A DNA stretch of 45,182 nucleotides from assembly GCA_900107575.1 (NCBI GenBank), contig FNQX01000029.1, positions 1 to 45,182 on the forward strand, in the 5' to 3' direction. The notes under the pieces are model-generated. The model saw only the letters and a list, made by a program, of their open reading frames with translations. It ran no database searches and was not told the DNA's origin. Shown here piece after piece: positions 24,601 through 33,359 of the stretch. The position numbers and the translations under genes were made by a program. The stretch comes from Lachnospiraceae bacterium NK3A20. Lineage in GTDB: Bacteria; Bacillota; Clostridia; Lachnospirales; Lachnospiraceae. Positions within the stretch are counted from its first letter, which is position 1. The number at the start of each line of letters is the position of its first letter.

Positions 24601-25622
24601 GATTTCTCCTCCTTCCCGCCAACAGCTTTCTCTTTTAATCCATTTTCAACCGGAGCCGCGGTTTTCACTCCCGCGAAATCCTTCGCCGTCCGCCGCGCCA
24701 GGCTGCGGAAAGAGTTCGTCCGCATCTGTTTCAGATACGGCACCGCGAGGAAGATCGCCACGACGATGGCGGTCAACAGTTTCATATCGTCCGCCGGGAA
24801 CTTCAGCCAGAGGACGAATACGTAGACGAAATAGTAAACAATCGCGCCGAACACCGTGAAGCCAAGCCGCAGGATGAAGTTGAGTCTCTTGCCGACCAGC
24901 GCCTCCGCGAGCACCTCACCGATGATGACCGCCGCGAGGCCGATGACGATGGCGCCCTGTCCCATTTTGACGTCGGCGAAGCCCTGATACTCCGTGAGAA
25001 TGCCGCCGGACAGGGCGATGAGTCCGTTGGAAACAGCGAGGGCGATGACCTTCATCCGTCTCGTGCTGATGCCCTGCGCGCGGGACATGTTCTCGTTGAT
25101 GCCGGTAGAGCGGATCGCCGAGCCCAGCTCCGTGCCGAGGAACCAGTAGAAAATGCCGATGATCACGATGTCCACGATGAGGGTCAGCGCGATCGTCTGT
25201 CCGAGGTACTGGATGTTCGACGTGAACGGCACCTTGACCTGATTGACCGGAACGGCCTGATTGGCCTTGCCCATGATGTTCAGGTTGATCGAATACAGTG
25301 AGATCTGTGTCAGGATTCCAGCTAAAATATCAGGTATGCCCAGCACTGTGTGGAGGATGCCTGTGATGAGTCCCGCCGCAACGCCTGTTACAAATGACAT
25401 GAGCAGCACCGCCTCCGGGCTCCAGCCCGCGAGGATCAGCATGACGGCAGTCGCGCCGCCCAGTGCGAAGGATCCGTCACAGGTCATGTCCGCGAAATTC
25501 AACACGCGGAACGTGAGATAGACGCCCAGTGCCATGATGCCCCAGATCAGTCCCTGTGCCAGTCCGCCCGGCGCCGCGTTCCACAGCGCGTGCGGATTCA
25601 GTGATGCAAAATACGCTCCCAT
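24594..25622 (-). CDS. ABC importer permease (TrpY-type, BPD_transp_2)
   Basis: A 342-residue membrane protein of the branched-chain amino acid/sugar permease superfamily, with about eight to nine helices. The N-terminal LAQGLIWGIMALGVYLTFRVLNFADMTCDGSFALGG is the hallmark of the subgroup that works with ABC_sub_bind lipoproteins. The cytoplasmic C-terminal tail is long and basic. It follows the binding-protein gene by 90 bases that hold two small hairpins. Confidence 0.9.
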   Translation of the reverse strand: MGAYFASLNPHALWNAAPGGLAQGLIWGIMALGVYLTFRVLNFADMTCDGSFALGGATAVMLILAGWSPEAVLLMSFVTGVAAGLITGILHTVLGIPDILAGILTQISLYSINLNIMGKANQAVPVNQVKVPFTSNIQYLGQTIALTLIVDIVIIGIFYWFLGTELGSAIRSTGINENMSRAQGISTRRMKVIALAVSNGLIALSGGILTEYQGFADVKMGQGAIVIGLAAVIIGEVLAEALVGKRLNFILRLGFTVFGAIVYYFVYVFVLWLKFPADDMKLLTAIVVAIFLAVPYLKQMRTNSFRSLARRTAKDFAGVKTAAPVENGLKEKAVGGKEEKSC

Positions 25623-25652
25623 ACTTGCTCCTTTATTACCAATGTGTCAGAA

Positions 25653-25685
25653 CGCCGAAAACGGCGCGGGCCAACAGCCACCCGC
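25653..25685 (-). other. Two small hairpins between binding-protein and permease genes
   Basis: CGCCG-AAAA-CGGCG and GCGGG-N10-CCCGC lie back to back. Such structures after a binding-protein gene usually stabilise its message so that it exceeds permease and ATPase; that role is inferred. Confidence 0.45.
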
Positions 25686-25712
25686 ACCGCCTGCTATTTT
25701 CGCCTGAGAATC

Positions 25713-26789
25713 TTACTGCGCTTCGGTTCCCTCGATCACCTCGTAGGATTCCGGCACGGTCACTCCGATCTGCGCCGCGTAGGCCGCGTTGTATTTCTTC
25801 GTCGTCGCGGTCGCATACCGGATCTCCATGCCCGCGGGATCCGTGCCGTTCTCGAGGATGTCGATGGCCTGATTGCCCGTCGCAACGCCCAGATCATAGT
25901 AGTCAATGGAGAGAGTCGCGAGTCCGCCGCCGGCGCACATGTTCTCCTCTCCGCAGATCACAGGCAGGGAAACCGCACCCGTTGCCTGAGTTACCAGAGG
26001 CATGTTGGAAGCGACCACGTTATCGGTCGGAATGTACATTGCGTCCACGCCTACCACCGCGTTGTTGACCACCGAGCCCAGATCATTGGAATCCGAGAAT
26101 GTGAACTCTTCGTAAGCAATGCCGTCCTCATCGAGATATTTCTCAATCTGCTGCACCTGGAAGGAGGAGTTCGCTTCGGCGGAGCAGTAGAGAATCGCGA
26201 TCTTTTTCACGTCGGGTACCAGCTCCAGGATCATATCCTCCTGCTGGTCCAGGGGCGCCATGTCGGAAGTGCCGGAAATGTTCGTGCCGGTCGTGCCGGT
26301 GAAGTCGCTCATGCCGAGCGCCGTGCCGTAGTCTGTGACAGATGTGCCCAGAATCGGAATGGTGGTCGTCGAGGACTGCGCCGCCTGCAGCGCCGGCGTC
26401 GCGTTCGCGAGGATGAGGTCATACTCATTGGAAACGAAGCCGTTGACAATCGTCGCGCAGGTTGCGGAATCGCCCTGTGCGTTCTGCACGTCGATCTCAA
26501 TCGCGTCGCCGTATTTCCCGGTCAGGGTATCCACGAAACCCTGGGTTGCGGCATCCAGAGCATTGTGCTGCATGAGCTGACAGACACCAACCTTATAGGT
26601 TTTGCCGCTGTCCGCAACAGCAGCTTCCGTTGCTGCCGCGTCAATGGTTTCCATCGCATCCGCTTCTGCCTCCGTGGCTGCAGGAGCCGCAGTCGTACCT
26701 GCAGCTGCAGGAGCTTCATTCGTGGTGCCGCAGGCAGCAAGGCTTACCATTGCGGACGCCAGCAGTATAGCTATCATTCTCTTTTTCAT
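25713..26789 (-). CDS. ABC importer substrate-binding lipoprotein (ABC_sub_bind family)
   Basis: A 358-residue lipoprotein. The signal ends in the lipobox LAAC (about residues 17-20); an Ala/Thr/Glu-rich spacer of about 40 residues follows, then two Rossmann-like lobes beginning TYKVGVCQLMQHNALD. NATPALQAAQ and TDNVVASNMPLV are typical of the family. Known relatives with this gene set (TrpX) bind tryptophan or tyrosine, so an aromatic amino acid is the first guess, but members with other ligands exist. MKKR was chosen over the preceding ATG because GGGAGAG is better spaced. Confidence 0.88.
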   Translation of the reverse strand: MKKRMIAILLASAMVSLAACGTTNEAPAAAGTTAAPAATEAEADAMETIDAAATEAAVADSGKTYKVGVCQLMQHNALDAATQGFVDTLTGKYGDAIEIDVQNAQGDSATCATIVNGFVSNEYDLILANATPALQAAQSSTTTIPILGTSVTDYGTALGMSDFTGTTGTNISGTSDMAPLDQQEDMILELVPDVKKIAILYCSAEANSSFQVQQIEKYLDEDGIAYEEFTFSDSNDLGSVVNNAVVGVDAMYIPTDNVVASNMPLVTQATGAVSLPVICGEENMCAGGGLATLSIDYYDLGVATGNQAIDILENGTDPAGMEIRYATATTKKYNAAYAAQIGVTVPESYEVIEGTEAQ

Positions 26790-26879
26790 CATCTCTCCCT
26801 GTCTTCGTAAAATCCGCCAGATCCTCGAATCTGTGGTTTGACTTCATGCCCGTAATTACTTACCTTTTAATAAGGAATT

Positions 26880-26967
26880 GACGCGCTATCGCTCGAAGAG
26901 CGTTGTGCCCGGTAGCGCGCTCTGCCCCCGAGCGTTGCTCAATGCGTATTTCGTTCCCCGGGCGTTT
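26880..26967 (-). other. Structured leader of the ABC importer operon
   Basis: The transcript should start near 26967, leaving about 178 bases before the start codon. On the minus strand GCGCGCTA pairs with TAGCGCGT, enclosing CGCTC-TTC-GAGCG; an alternative AGAGCG/CGCTCT pairing would break the first. GAGC-AAC-GCTC lies upstream. Competing folds suggest a regulated leader, but no known riboswitch or T-box was recognised and there is no Trp-rich leader peptide. Confidence 0.4.
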
Positions 26968-26973
26968 TAATAC

Positions 26974-27002
26974 ATTAAAGCGCAGGCGCGCCACAGTGTC
27001 AA
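26974..27002 (-). promoter_or_regulatory. Promoter of the ABC importer operon
   Basis: On the minus strand TTGACA (27002-26997), 17 bases, TTTAAT (26979-26974). The -10 lies inside a TTTAAT-AC-ATTAAA palindrome. It lies about 28 bases from the divergent dehydratase gene, whose own promoter I could not place. Confidence 0.7.
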
Positions 27003-27029
27003 ACTATTTTATGTGAAATCAGGTTGTTC

Positions 27030-28289
27030 ATGAACGTTGTTGAAACCTTTGGAAAAGTTGTAGAAAAGGCAGCTGCCAAAAGCCCCTCTCTCGGCCGTGG
27101 TGTCCTTCGCACCGGATGGGAGCTGGAGGATCTGGCCTTCCAGTATCGTCCGCACAGGGAGTCCTACCCCGCGGACCAGTATCTGGCAAAACTCATGATG
27201 GACGCCATGCTCGCCCCGCTGCGGAGTCCGGACGAGAGTGCGGTCTGTTCTATTTTCACGCCGTGCGAGTTGGTGCATGAGGCGGGCCTCCACCCCTACA
27301 ATGTCGAGGCCATGTCGTGCTATCTCTCGGCATCGTTCGCGGAGCAGGGCTGCATCCAGGCTGCAGAGGACGACGGACTCTCCGACACGCTGTGCAGCTA
27401 TCACAAGACTTTCGTCGGCGCCGCGCTGAACGGCCTCCTGCCGCGTCCCCGCTGCATCGTCTACACGAATGTCACCTGTGACGCGAACCTTCTGACCTTC
27501 TCGAAGCTCGCGGATATTTTCGAGGTGCCTTCCTTCATGATCGACGTGCCGATGTCGGTCACGGACGAGTCGGTCAGGTCTGTTACGGATCAGCTGCATG
27601 AATTAAAAGCTTTCCTGGAGAAAACAACAGGCCGCCCGATCCATGATGACGATCTCGCATCTCGCGTTGCCAGATCACAGAGAACGCTCCAGCGGTTCGA
27701 GACTTACCAGAGAGAGCGCGCAGATAAATACGTCCCCGCCGATCTCGTGACTCCCCTCTATTCCGCCATGACGGCGAACATTCTCCTGGGAACACCCGAG
27801 GAGGAAGACTATGTAGAGAAGTGTCTGCGGGATCTTGAGACCGCGCCGCCTAAAAAGGGGAAGACCATCTACTGGATGCATACGATCCCGTTCTGGTCCT
27901 CTGCCACCAAGGATTATTTCCTCTTCAAAGAGAAGGCGCAGATCGTCGGCGATGAGCTCTCAGAGGTGTGCAACTCCGACTTCCCGACAACGGACCCTTA
28001 CGAAGGCATGGCGTACCGCATGGTGCACAATGCCCTGAACGGCCCCATCGAACGCAGGATCAACGCCGGCATCCGGCACGCGAAGGATGTGCATGCCGAC
28101 GGTGTCGTCTGGTTCAATCACTGGGGCTGCAAACACACCCTCGGCGCCTCCCGCATTGCGCAGAAGGCATTCCAGGAGGCCGGCTTCCCAACACTTCTCC
28201 TCGACGGTGACGGGTGCGACCGCGCACACGGCGGCGAAGGCCAGACCTCGACAAGACTCGGCGCCTTCCTTGAGATGCTGGAAGCCTGA
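27030..28289 (+). CDS. 2-hydroxyacyl-CoA dehydratase-type subunit (HgdB/FldB-like)
   Basis: A 419-residue iron-sulfur protein of the family that removes water from 2-hydroxyacyl-CoA, or reduces other hard substrates, after one-electron activation. Likely cluster ligands are C79 in TPCELVHEAGLHP, C122 in DTLCSYHK and C367 in NHWGCKHTLG; the C-terminal LDGDGCDRAHGGEGQTSTRL is also typical. The ATG at 27030 has only a weak AGG upstream; a TTG two codons earlier is in frame. The next gene, 94 bases on, encodes the second subunit fused to the activase. The substrate is unknown: no CoA-transferase, racemase or 2-hydroxyacid dehydrogenase gene is next to it. A double-cubane-cluster-type reductase is an alternative. 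Confidence 0.82.
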   Translation: MNVVETFGKVVEKAAAKSPSLGRGVLRTGWELEDLAFQYRPHRESYPADQYLAKLMMDAMLAPLRSPDESAVCSIFTPCELVHEAGLHPYNVEAMSCYLSASFAEQGCIQAAEDDGLSDTLCSYHKTFVGAALNGLLPRPRCIVYTNVTCDANLLTFSKLADIFEVPSFMIDVPMSVTDESVRSVTDQLHELKAFLEKTTGRPIHDDDLASRVARSQRTLQRFETYQRERADKYVPADLVTPLYSAMTANILLGTPEEEDYVEKCLRDLETAPPKKGKTIYWMHTIPFWSSATKDYFLFKEKAQIVGDELSEVCNSDFPTTDPYEGMAYRMVHNALNGPIERRINAGIRHAKDVHADGVVWFNHWGCKHTLGASRIAQKAFQEAGFPTLLLDGDGCDRAHGGEGQTSTRLGAFLEMLEA

Positions 28290-28383
28290 GGTCTGGCAAG
28301 CGATGCCAGTTGCTGAACACCTTGCCAGGAAGCCCCCGAAGGAAGGTTGCAAGTATCCACTCGGAACTAACAAAGGAATTAAT

Positions 28384-30219
28384 ATGTCCCACACCATGCA
28401 TTACATCTGCAAATACACTCCCATTGAGCTCCTGTCCGCCATGGGCGCGGAGTGCATCTATGCCAACCACATGCCGGATGGTTTCGGCGTCTCGGAGACG
28501 ATGATCGGCTCCAATATCTGCGGTTTCGGCAAGTCCCTGGTGGACCTGGCCGAGTCCGGCGACGTGCACGAGCTCGTCCTCACCAACTGCTGCGACACGA
28601 TTCGCAGCGTCTCCGACGTGCTGCGCACCGAAGGGAAGCTCCCCTACGTGCACATGATCGACATTCCTCACGTCGACACCAACTGCACCAGAGATCAGCT
28701 GACCGAACAGCTGAAATCCCTCATCGCCTCTTATGAGCAGTACTCCGGGAATCACTTCGACCGGAAGAAATTCATTGGGGCGCTGAAGATCGCCAGGGCG
28801 CAGTGCGTCCAGCCAAATCAGCCCTACATCGCGATTCTCGGCGGCCGCGCCGGCATTGAGCTGCACAAACTCTGCCTGCAGGAGATGCCGCTCATGGTGC
28901 AGAATCTCACCTGTGTTGCCGGCAGGAAAATAGGAGCAGGCCTCCCCTCCGACGATGTGCTGGAGACGATGGACACTGACGCCCTCCTGTCATGGTATGC
29001 GGGAGAGCTCCTGGGGCAGCTCCCCTGCATGCGTATGCTCGATCGCACCGGCAGGAAGCAGCTGTATAACGATCCGAATCTCAGGGGCATCATCTACCAT
29101 ACCATCCGGTTCTGTGATTTCTACAGCTTCGAGTACAGCGAGATCAAGAGCCATGTGAGCGTCCCGATCGTCAAGATCGAGTCCGACTACACAACCGGTG
29201 CATCCGGTCAGCTGCTGACAAGGCTGCAGGCCTTTGCGGAGGAAATTGAAATGACTTACAAAGACACGCCGGAGATCTTCCGGAAAATGTTCCAAGGCAG
29301 GCCGGGGAAGGGCACCACAGCTTCCGGGAACGGCTTCCCTGCCACTGCAGACTCAGAGAACCCAACCGTATCAGGAACCTCTGTGGAAACAGCAGACTAC
29401 GGGAACGGAAATGGCACACCTGATAGAAATCATTCCGTCTCCGCTTACTTCGCCGGGATCGACTCCGGCTCCGCGTCGACTGATGTGGTCATTCTCGATC
29501 AGGATGCCAATATCGTGAGCGGCATCGTTCTCCCGACCGGTGCCGGTGCCTCAATGAGCGCAGAGAAAGCGTTGAATGCAGCACTCGAAGACGCGAAGCT
29601 CACCCGCGCGGACATTTCGCGCGTCGTCACGACCGGGTACGGCCGCACCGCGATCGAGAACTCCGACAAGAGCATCACCGAGATCACCTGCCACGCAAGA
29701 GGCGCGCATTTCCTCGACCCTTCCGTCCGCACCGTCATTGATATCGGCGGCCAGGACAGCAAGGTCATCGTCATGGACCAGGACGGTCGTGTATTGAATT
29801 TCGTCATGAATGATAAGTGTGCTGCCGGAACCGGCAGATTCCTGGATATGATGGCGCGCACGATGGAAATGACACTGGATGAGATGAGTCTCAAGGGGCT
29901 GACTTACAAAGAGGACATCAACATCTCCAGCACCTGCACCGTGTTCGCCGAGTCCGAGGTGGTCTCTCTCATCGCGGAGAACAAGGCGACCGATGACATT
30001 GTACACGGACTCGACAAGTCCGTTGCCTCCCGTACCGCGTCTCTTGCGGCCCGCGTCGGCGGCACTGCGCCCTTCATGATGACGGGCGGCGTCTCCCGCA
30101 ACAAGGGACTCGTGAAGGCGCTGGAAGAGAAACTCGGTGCCCGGCTCGTGATCAGCGAGAAGGCGCAGCTCTGCGGCGCTCTGGGTGCCGCGCTGTACGC
30201 ACGCGAGATGCGAAACTAA
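28384..30219 (+). CDS. Dehydratase-type subunit fused to its ATP-dependent activase
   Basis: A 611-residue fusion. Residues 1 to about 305 form a second HgdB-like subunit (YTPIELLSAMGAEC, C46 in SNICGFGKS, C69-C70 in LTNCCDTIR). Then comes a linker of about 50 residues rich in Gly, Ser, Thr and Asn. Residues 356-611 are a BadF/BcrA/HgdC-type activase of the ASKHA fold: GIDSGSASTDVVILD, DIGGQDSKVIVMD, GGVSRNKGL. The two Cys that hold the bridging [4Fe-4S] cluster are C479 in NDKCAAGTG and C518 in SSTCTVFAESE, 39 apart as in known activases. The activase uses ATP to push one electron from ferredoxin or flavodoxin onto the dehydratase. The start has AAAGGA six bases upstream. Separate polypeptides are the better known arrangement, so the fusion fixes subunit and activase in one chain. 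Confidence 0.85.
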   Translation: MSHTMHYICKYTPIELLSAMGAECIYANHMPDGFGVSETMIGSNICGFGKSLVDLAESGDVHELVLTNCCDTIRSVSDVLRTEGKLPYVHMIDIPHVDTNCTRDQLTEQLKSLIASYEQYSGNHFDRKKFIGALKIARAQCVQPNQPYIAILGGRAGIELHKLCLQEMPLMVQNLTCVAGRKIGAGLPSDDVLETMDTDALLSWYAGELLGQLPCMRMLDRTGRKQLYNDPNLRGIIYHTIRFCDFYSFEYSEIKSHVSVPIVKIESDYTTGASGQLLTRLQAFAEEIEMTYKDTPEIFRKMFQGRPGKGTTASGNGFPATADSENPTVSGTSVETADYGNGNGTPDRNHSVSAYFAGIDSGSASTDVVILDQDANIVSGIVLPTGAGASMSAEKALNAALEDAKLTRADISRVVTTGYGRTAIENSDKSITEITCHARGAHFLDPSVRTVIDIGGQDSKVIVMDQDGRVLNFVMNDKCAAGTGRFLDMMARTMEMTLDEMSLKGLTYKEDINISSTCTVFAESEVVSLIAENKATDDIVHGLDKSVASRTASLAARVGGTAPFMMTGGVSRNKGLVKALEEKLGARLVISEKAQLCGALGAALYAREMRN

Positions 30220-30341
30220 ATTGCCTCAACCCGCGGCATACAGCCTCTGCCTCACTGCGGGATCCATTTCCCCGCCGCGTTGCCGCAATCGTAACGCGCA
30301 GCCTTCTGTTTTTGCACCGTGAAATTCCCAGTCCGTGCAGG

Positions 30342-31538
30342 TCAATCCTCGAGGTTGATCCCATGCGGCACAGACCGGGGTTTAATCTGGAATGGCTCCC
30401 GCGCTGCCTTCACTTCATAGAGCTTCTCGTCCGCCGCGCCAATGAGTGCCATGGTATCCATGCCCTCCTGCCAACGGACGGCGCCGATGCTGACCGTCAG
30501 ATTATACGGCACGCTCGACCAGATATTGAAATAGTAGAGCTTATCGTGAATCTGCCGGCAGAGGCCCTCGATCTCCTCCTCATTCTGCGCCTCCGCGACC
30601 ACGATGAACTCATCCCCACCGTAACGCGCGATGTAAGGGCGTTTCTTCGAGTTGCCCCCGCAGGCACTTTTCAGCGCGTTCGCGACGCGCACCAGCGCCG
30701 CATCCCCCTCCTGATGACCGAAATTGTCATTGACCTTCTTGAAATAGTCCACGTCGATCATGAGCAGATACAACTGCAGATCGTGGCTGCGGATCACACC
30801 GTTAATATAGCCTAGCAGGTTCTGCCTGTTGTTGATCTGCGTGAGCTTGTCGATTGAAATCTGGTTCGTCGAGTTCCCAATGTAAATATTCAGAATCGCA
30901 CAGGTGATGGCGATGCAGAACAGCGGCAGATTCCCGAGGAAAAAGGACAGAATCCACGCGCCCAAAAGGTAGATCGGGAAGGCACCGATGAGCCGCATCT
31001 GTATTCTTCGCTGCTCATTCACCTCATACCGCGCCTTGTCCAGCATCCGGAATGCCGTGATCGATGTGTACAGAAGGAGCAGCCCCATCTGGAACGGGTA
31101 CAGAGACATTCTCTCGTAGCGCCCGCCCGGCGAAATCACGAACAGAAGATGTGTCCATGGGTCGATGACGGCCAGGAACATGGCGAAGCCAAGCGGCACG
31201 AACAGGAATCGGATATTGTCCTTCGATTTGAAGGTATCCGCGCCCTGCTCCGTTTCCGAGTAAATCGTCCAGATGAAAGTTGCGATATTGAGTGTGATGA
31301 AATAAGCGACCTTAAAAAAATAAGACCAGAAATAAGGCTGCACTTTGGGGAAGATCACGCCGTGGTCAGCAAAGCCCCAGAGGAAATTACAGGCGAAATT
31401 GACCGCAAAGGCGATCAGGCAATACGTGAACCAGATGCCTGCGGAAGAATGATCCGACGCCTTGTGGTTCCATATCAGTACCATGCTGATGAGAATCAGT
31501 GCGAATGCGTATATTTCAGAGTAAAGCAGCCCGTCCAT
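30342..31538 (-). CDS. Membrane diguanylate cyclase (GGDEF)
   Basis: A 398-residue protein with about seven N-terminal membrane helices (to about residue 225) and a C-terminal GGDEF domain that makes cyclic di-GMP. Domain entry STNQISIDKLTQINNRQNLL, metal site LLMIDVDYFKKVNDNFGHQEGD, and intact active site RYGGDEFIVV. The inhibitory RxxD site that normally lies five residues before GGDEF is absent (KRPYIARY there), so product feedback through it is not expected. The membrane part is a 7TM-like sensor of unknown signal. GGCGGAGA precedes the ATG. It faces the dehydratase genes and is transcribed alone. Confidence 0.9.
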   Translation of the reverse strand: MDGLLYSEIYAFALILISMVLIWNHKASDHSSAGIWFTYCLIAFAVNFACNFLWGFADHGVIFPKVQPYFWSYFFKVAYFITLNIATFIWTIYSETEQGADTFKSKDNIRFLFVPLGFAMFLAVIDPWTHLLFVISPGGRYERMSLYPFQMGLLLLYTSITAFRMLDKARYEVNEQRRIQMRLIGAFPIYLLGAWILSFFLGNLPLFCIAITCAILNIYIGNSTNQISIDKLTQINNRQNLLGYINGVIRSHDLQLYLLMIDVDYFKKVNDNFGHQEGDAALVRVANALKSACGGNSKKRPYIARYGGDEFIVVAEAQNEEEIEGLCRQIHDKLYYFNIWSSVPYNLTVSIGAVRWQEGMDTMALIGAADEKLYEVKAAREPFQIKPRSVPHGINLED

Positions 31539-31601
31539 CAGAATCTCCGCCTCTTTCGGTATGAAAGTGTGACTATATGATATTGTAGCAAAATTCCACA
31601 G

Positions 31602-31661
31602 AAAAAGATACAGCTGTCTGCAGTCATACCGGTTCGTATACGGCTGCAGATGCTGTATCTT
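31602..31661 (-). terminator. Long hairpin with T-run upstream of the cyclase gene
   Basis: On the minus strand AAGATACAGC(A)TCTGCAG pairs with CTGCAGACAGCTGTATCTT, and five T follow. It faces the cyclase gene, so it either ends transcription from further upstream or acts as an attenuator in the cyclase leader. Confidence 0.7.
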
Positions 31662-31699
31662 CGAATTGCGGAATAGGAATTATCTTTGCAGATTCTGCT

Positions 31700-31733
31700 C
31701 CGAAAATCCCGTCCCCGATCTGGTTCGGGACGG
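31700..31733 (-). terminator. Hairpin downstream of the small regulator gene
   Basis: On the minus strand CCGTCCC / GGGACGG around an 11-base loop is followed by GATTTTC. It lies 175 bases past the gene at 31908. The rest of the gap 31539-31907 holds nothing else I can name beyond an unlikely 27-codon frame. Confidence 0.45.
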
Positions 31734-31907
31734 CCACAGGCAGACACGCCGAAATGGCGGGTCTATAGATAACACGATGATCACGGAGCTTTGATAAAAG
31801 TTCCTTCTGTAAGAACTACATGATAAACAGAGTCCGTAAAAAACATGATTCCCCGCACGTTCATTCCGTCAGTGGCAGCCCCGTACCGTCAGAGACGAAC
31901 CTATTCC

Positions 31908-32408
31908 CTACTGCTTGCCTTTTCCACTCCTCTCCCGCAGGTAAACACGCAGATACCGATTGACCTGTGCATCAAAATCCACATTGCTCTCCCGCTCCCG
32001 AAGGATTGCGTCAATGTCGTTTCTCGACTGCGCTGCGGAAATAATATCAATTGCTTTGTCCCTCGCTCTCATATCCAGATTCTGTATCGTGACATGATCC
32101 AGATCGGATGCGTCAATTCTCTTAGATAACAGTGATGTACCCGCATAGTCCGCGACGGAATCCTCAGGCTCCCCCGCGTTCTCCAGCGTCCAGTTGTGTA
32201 GATCGCGGCCCAGAACACCGAATGAGACGCCCATAGCCTCGAGGATACGATAGACATTGTAGATACCCGTATCCGACCTGGCCGTCATGAAACTCTCCAC
32301 CGTGGTCTTGCCCACGTGGCTCTCATCTCCGATCGCACTGACAGACGTTTGCAGACGCCTGTTGCAGAAATCCCGTATGAAGTCTTTGAATTCACTTTTC
32401 TGCAGCAT
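31908..32408 (-). CDS. Putative HTH-type small regulatory protein
   Basis: A 166-residue cytoplasmic protein. Residues about 22-60 (SVSAIGDESHVGKTTVESFM, then a conserved-looking YNVYRILEAMGV) look like a Cro/C1-type helix-turn-helix, with the recognition helix near KTTVESFMTARS. The C-terminal half is helical and charged, with no domain I recognise. The start is set by GGAGGTGGCAG. It is a single gene; its target is unknown. Confidence 0.55.
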   Translation of the reverse strand: MLQKSEFKDFIRDFCNRRLQTSVSAIGDESHVGKTTVESFMTARSDTGIYNVYRILEAMGVSFGVLGRDLHNWTLENAGEPEDSVADYAGTSLLSKRIDASDLDHVTIQNLDMRARDKAIDIISAAQSRNDIDAILRERESNVDFDAQVNRYLRVYLRERSGKGKQ

Positions 32409-32507
32409 CTGCCACCTCCGACCTAACAGAAACATCATAAAATGAACCGTCAGGTTTCGCTGACCATATACGGAGTGATATGCATTGTATTCGGAGTATT
32501 TTATGTT

Positions 32508-32625
32508 TTGACCTAAAGTATGTTAAACTATAATTTGTTTTTAGTAAATAGTTTTTTAGCGATAACGCACGGAATCAGGCAGGCCCTTCGCCATCTGTAT
32601 CGAGGTCCGTATGGCGGCAGGGCCT
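32508..32625 (+). promoter_or_regulatory. Possible promoter and hairpin in the 403-base gap before the secreted protein
   Basis: TTGACC (32508-32513), 15 bases, TATAAT (32529-32534); the spacing is short. About 50 bases on is a hairpin with stems AGGCCCT/AGGGCCT (32581-32587 with 32619-32625) and CGCCAT/ATGGCG. If used, this promoter gives a 270-base leader to the gene at 32812 or a small RNA. A second -10-like TATACT is at 32658. Confidence 0.35.
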
Positions 32626-32771
32626 TCGCAACATGATATGAGAATAGAATCGCACATGGTATACTGTAGATATCCGCAGGCCGATAGAATCCCCCGCGAG
32701 GAATCCGCTGCGAGCAGCCCGAGGCGCTATTTGCCAGGGGCATAGGAGGAGCAGGAAGAGATAGCAAGACT

Positions 32772-32795
32772 TGCCGATAGAATTTTCTATCGGCA
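32772..32795 (+). other. Perfect 10-bp hairpin just before the secreted protein gene
   Basis: TGCCGATAGA-ATTT-TCTATCGGCA ends 16 bases before the ATG. The left-arm sequence CCGATAGAAT also occurs near 32681. It could stabilise the message or be an operator. Confidence 0.6.
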
Positions 32796-32811
32796 GAAAG
32801 AGAGGTTCACC

Positions 32812-33342
32812 ATGAAGAAACTTATCGCGATTTCACTGGCAGTGTTCCTGACTGCTGCGGCAGCCATGGCGCCTTCTATGGGAGTTCACGCCGATGAGGT
32901 TGATATGCAGGCAGATGCTGCCGCGCTTGCGGCCACACAGAGCGCCGAGACAGCTGCCCAGGCGGCGGCAGAGGCGATCGACCTGCGCACGCTGATCGGA
33001 CAGAGCCCGTCCGTAACTGCTGCCTCTTTCGGCACCTTCACCGCCTTCCCGAACATGATCGAGGGCTCCTACTACACCAACGGCGCCATTGAGTTCTGGG
33101 GCACCGAGGAAGCCGGCATTCGCAGTGTGCAGTTCCTGTCCGCGACCACGGCGAATATTGCGGGCGTCACCTTCGGCATGAACTACGATGCGGCGAAGAC
33201 CCTGCTCCAGTCAAGCGGCTGGTCAGCCAAGAGAAGCGGCGGCAGACGCGCGGCATTCTGGGACCCGCAGGGGAATCTGTTGAGTGTTGCCTATGACACA
33301 GACGGGAATATATTCTGGGTGAATTACCTGAAGATTTATTGA
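32812..33342 (+). CDS. Small secreted protein of unknown function
   Basis: A 176-residue protein with a clear signal peptide (MKKLIAISLAVFLTAAAAMA, likely cut near HADE), an Ala/Glu-rich helix, and a C-terminal domain of about 120 residues (VTAASFGTFTAFPNMIEG ... IAGVTFGMNYDAAKTLLQSS ... GNIFWVNYLKIY). The FGMxYDxAKxLL pattern resembles small repeat domains of secreted Firmicute proteins, but I cannot name a family. It is followed 17 bases later by a LysR gene in the same direction. Confidence 0.7.
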   Translation: MKKLIAISLAVFLTAAAAMAPSMGVHADEVDMQADAAALAATQSAETAAQAAAEAIDLRTLIGQSPSVTAASFGTFTAFPNMIEGSYYTNGAIEFWGTEEAGIRSVQFLSATTANIAGVTFGMNYDAAKTLLQSSGWSAKRSGGRRAAFWDPQGNLLSVAYDTDGNIFWVNYLKIY

Positions 33343-33359
33343 AGCAAGGAGAAACCTGC

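Noticed and set aside
25644-26810. A 388-codon plus-strand frame across the binding-protein gene
   Set aside because: Arg- and His-rich shadow translation; the lipoprotein on the minus strand has a signal, lipobox and family motifs.
26790-27029. T-box or tryptophan attenuator before the ABC importer
   Set aside because: No T-box sequence or Trp-rich leader peptide was found; only unassigned hairpins.
31756-31839. A 27-codon frame (MNVRGIMFFTDSVYHVVL...) on the minus strand between the regulator and cyclase genes
   Set aside because: Weak ribosome site, no promoter and no resemblance to known small proteins.
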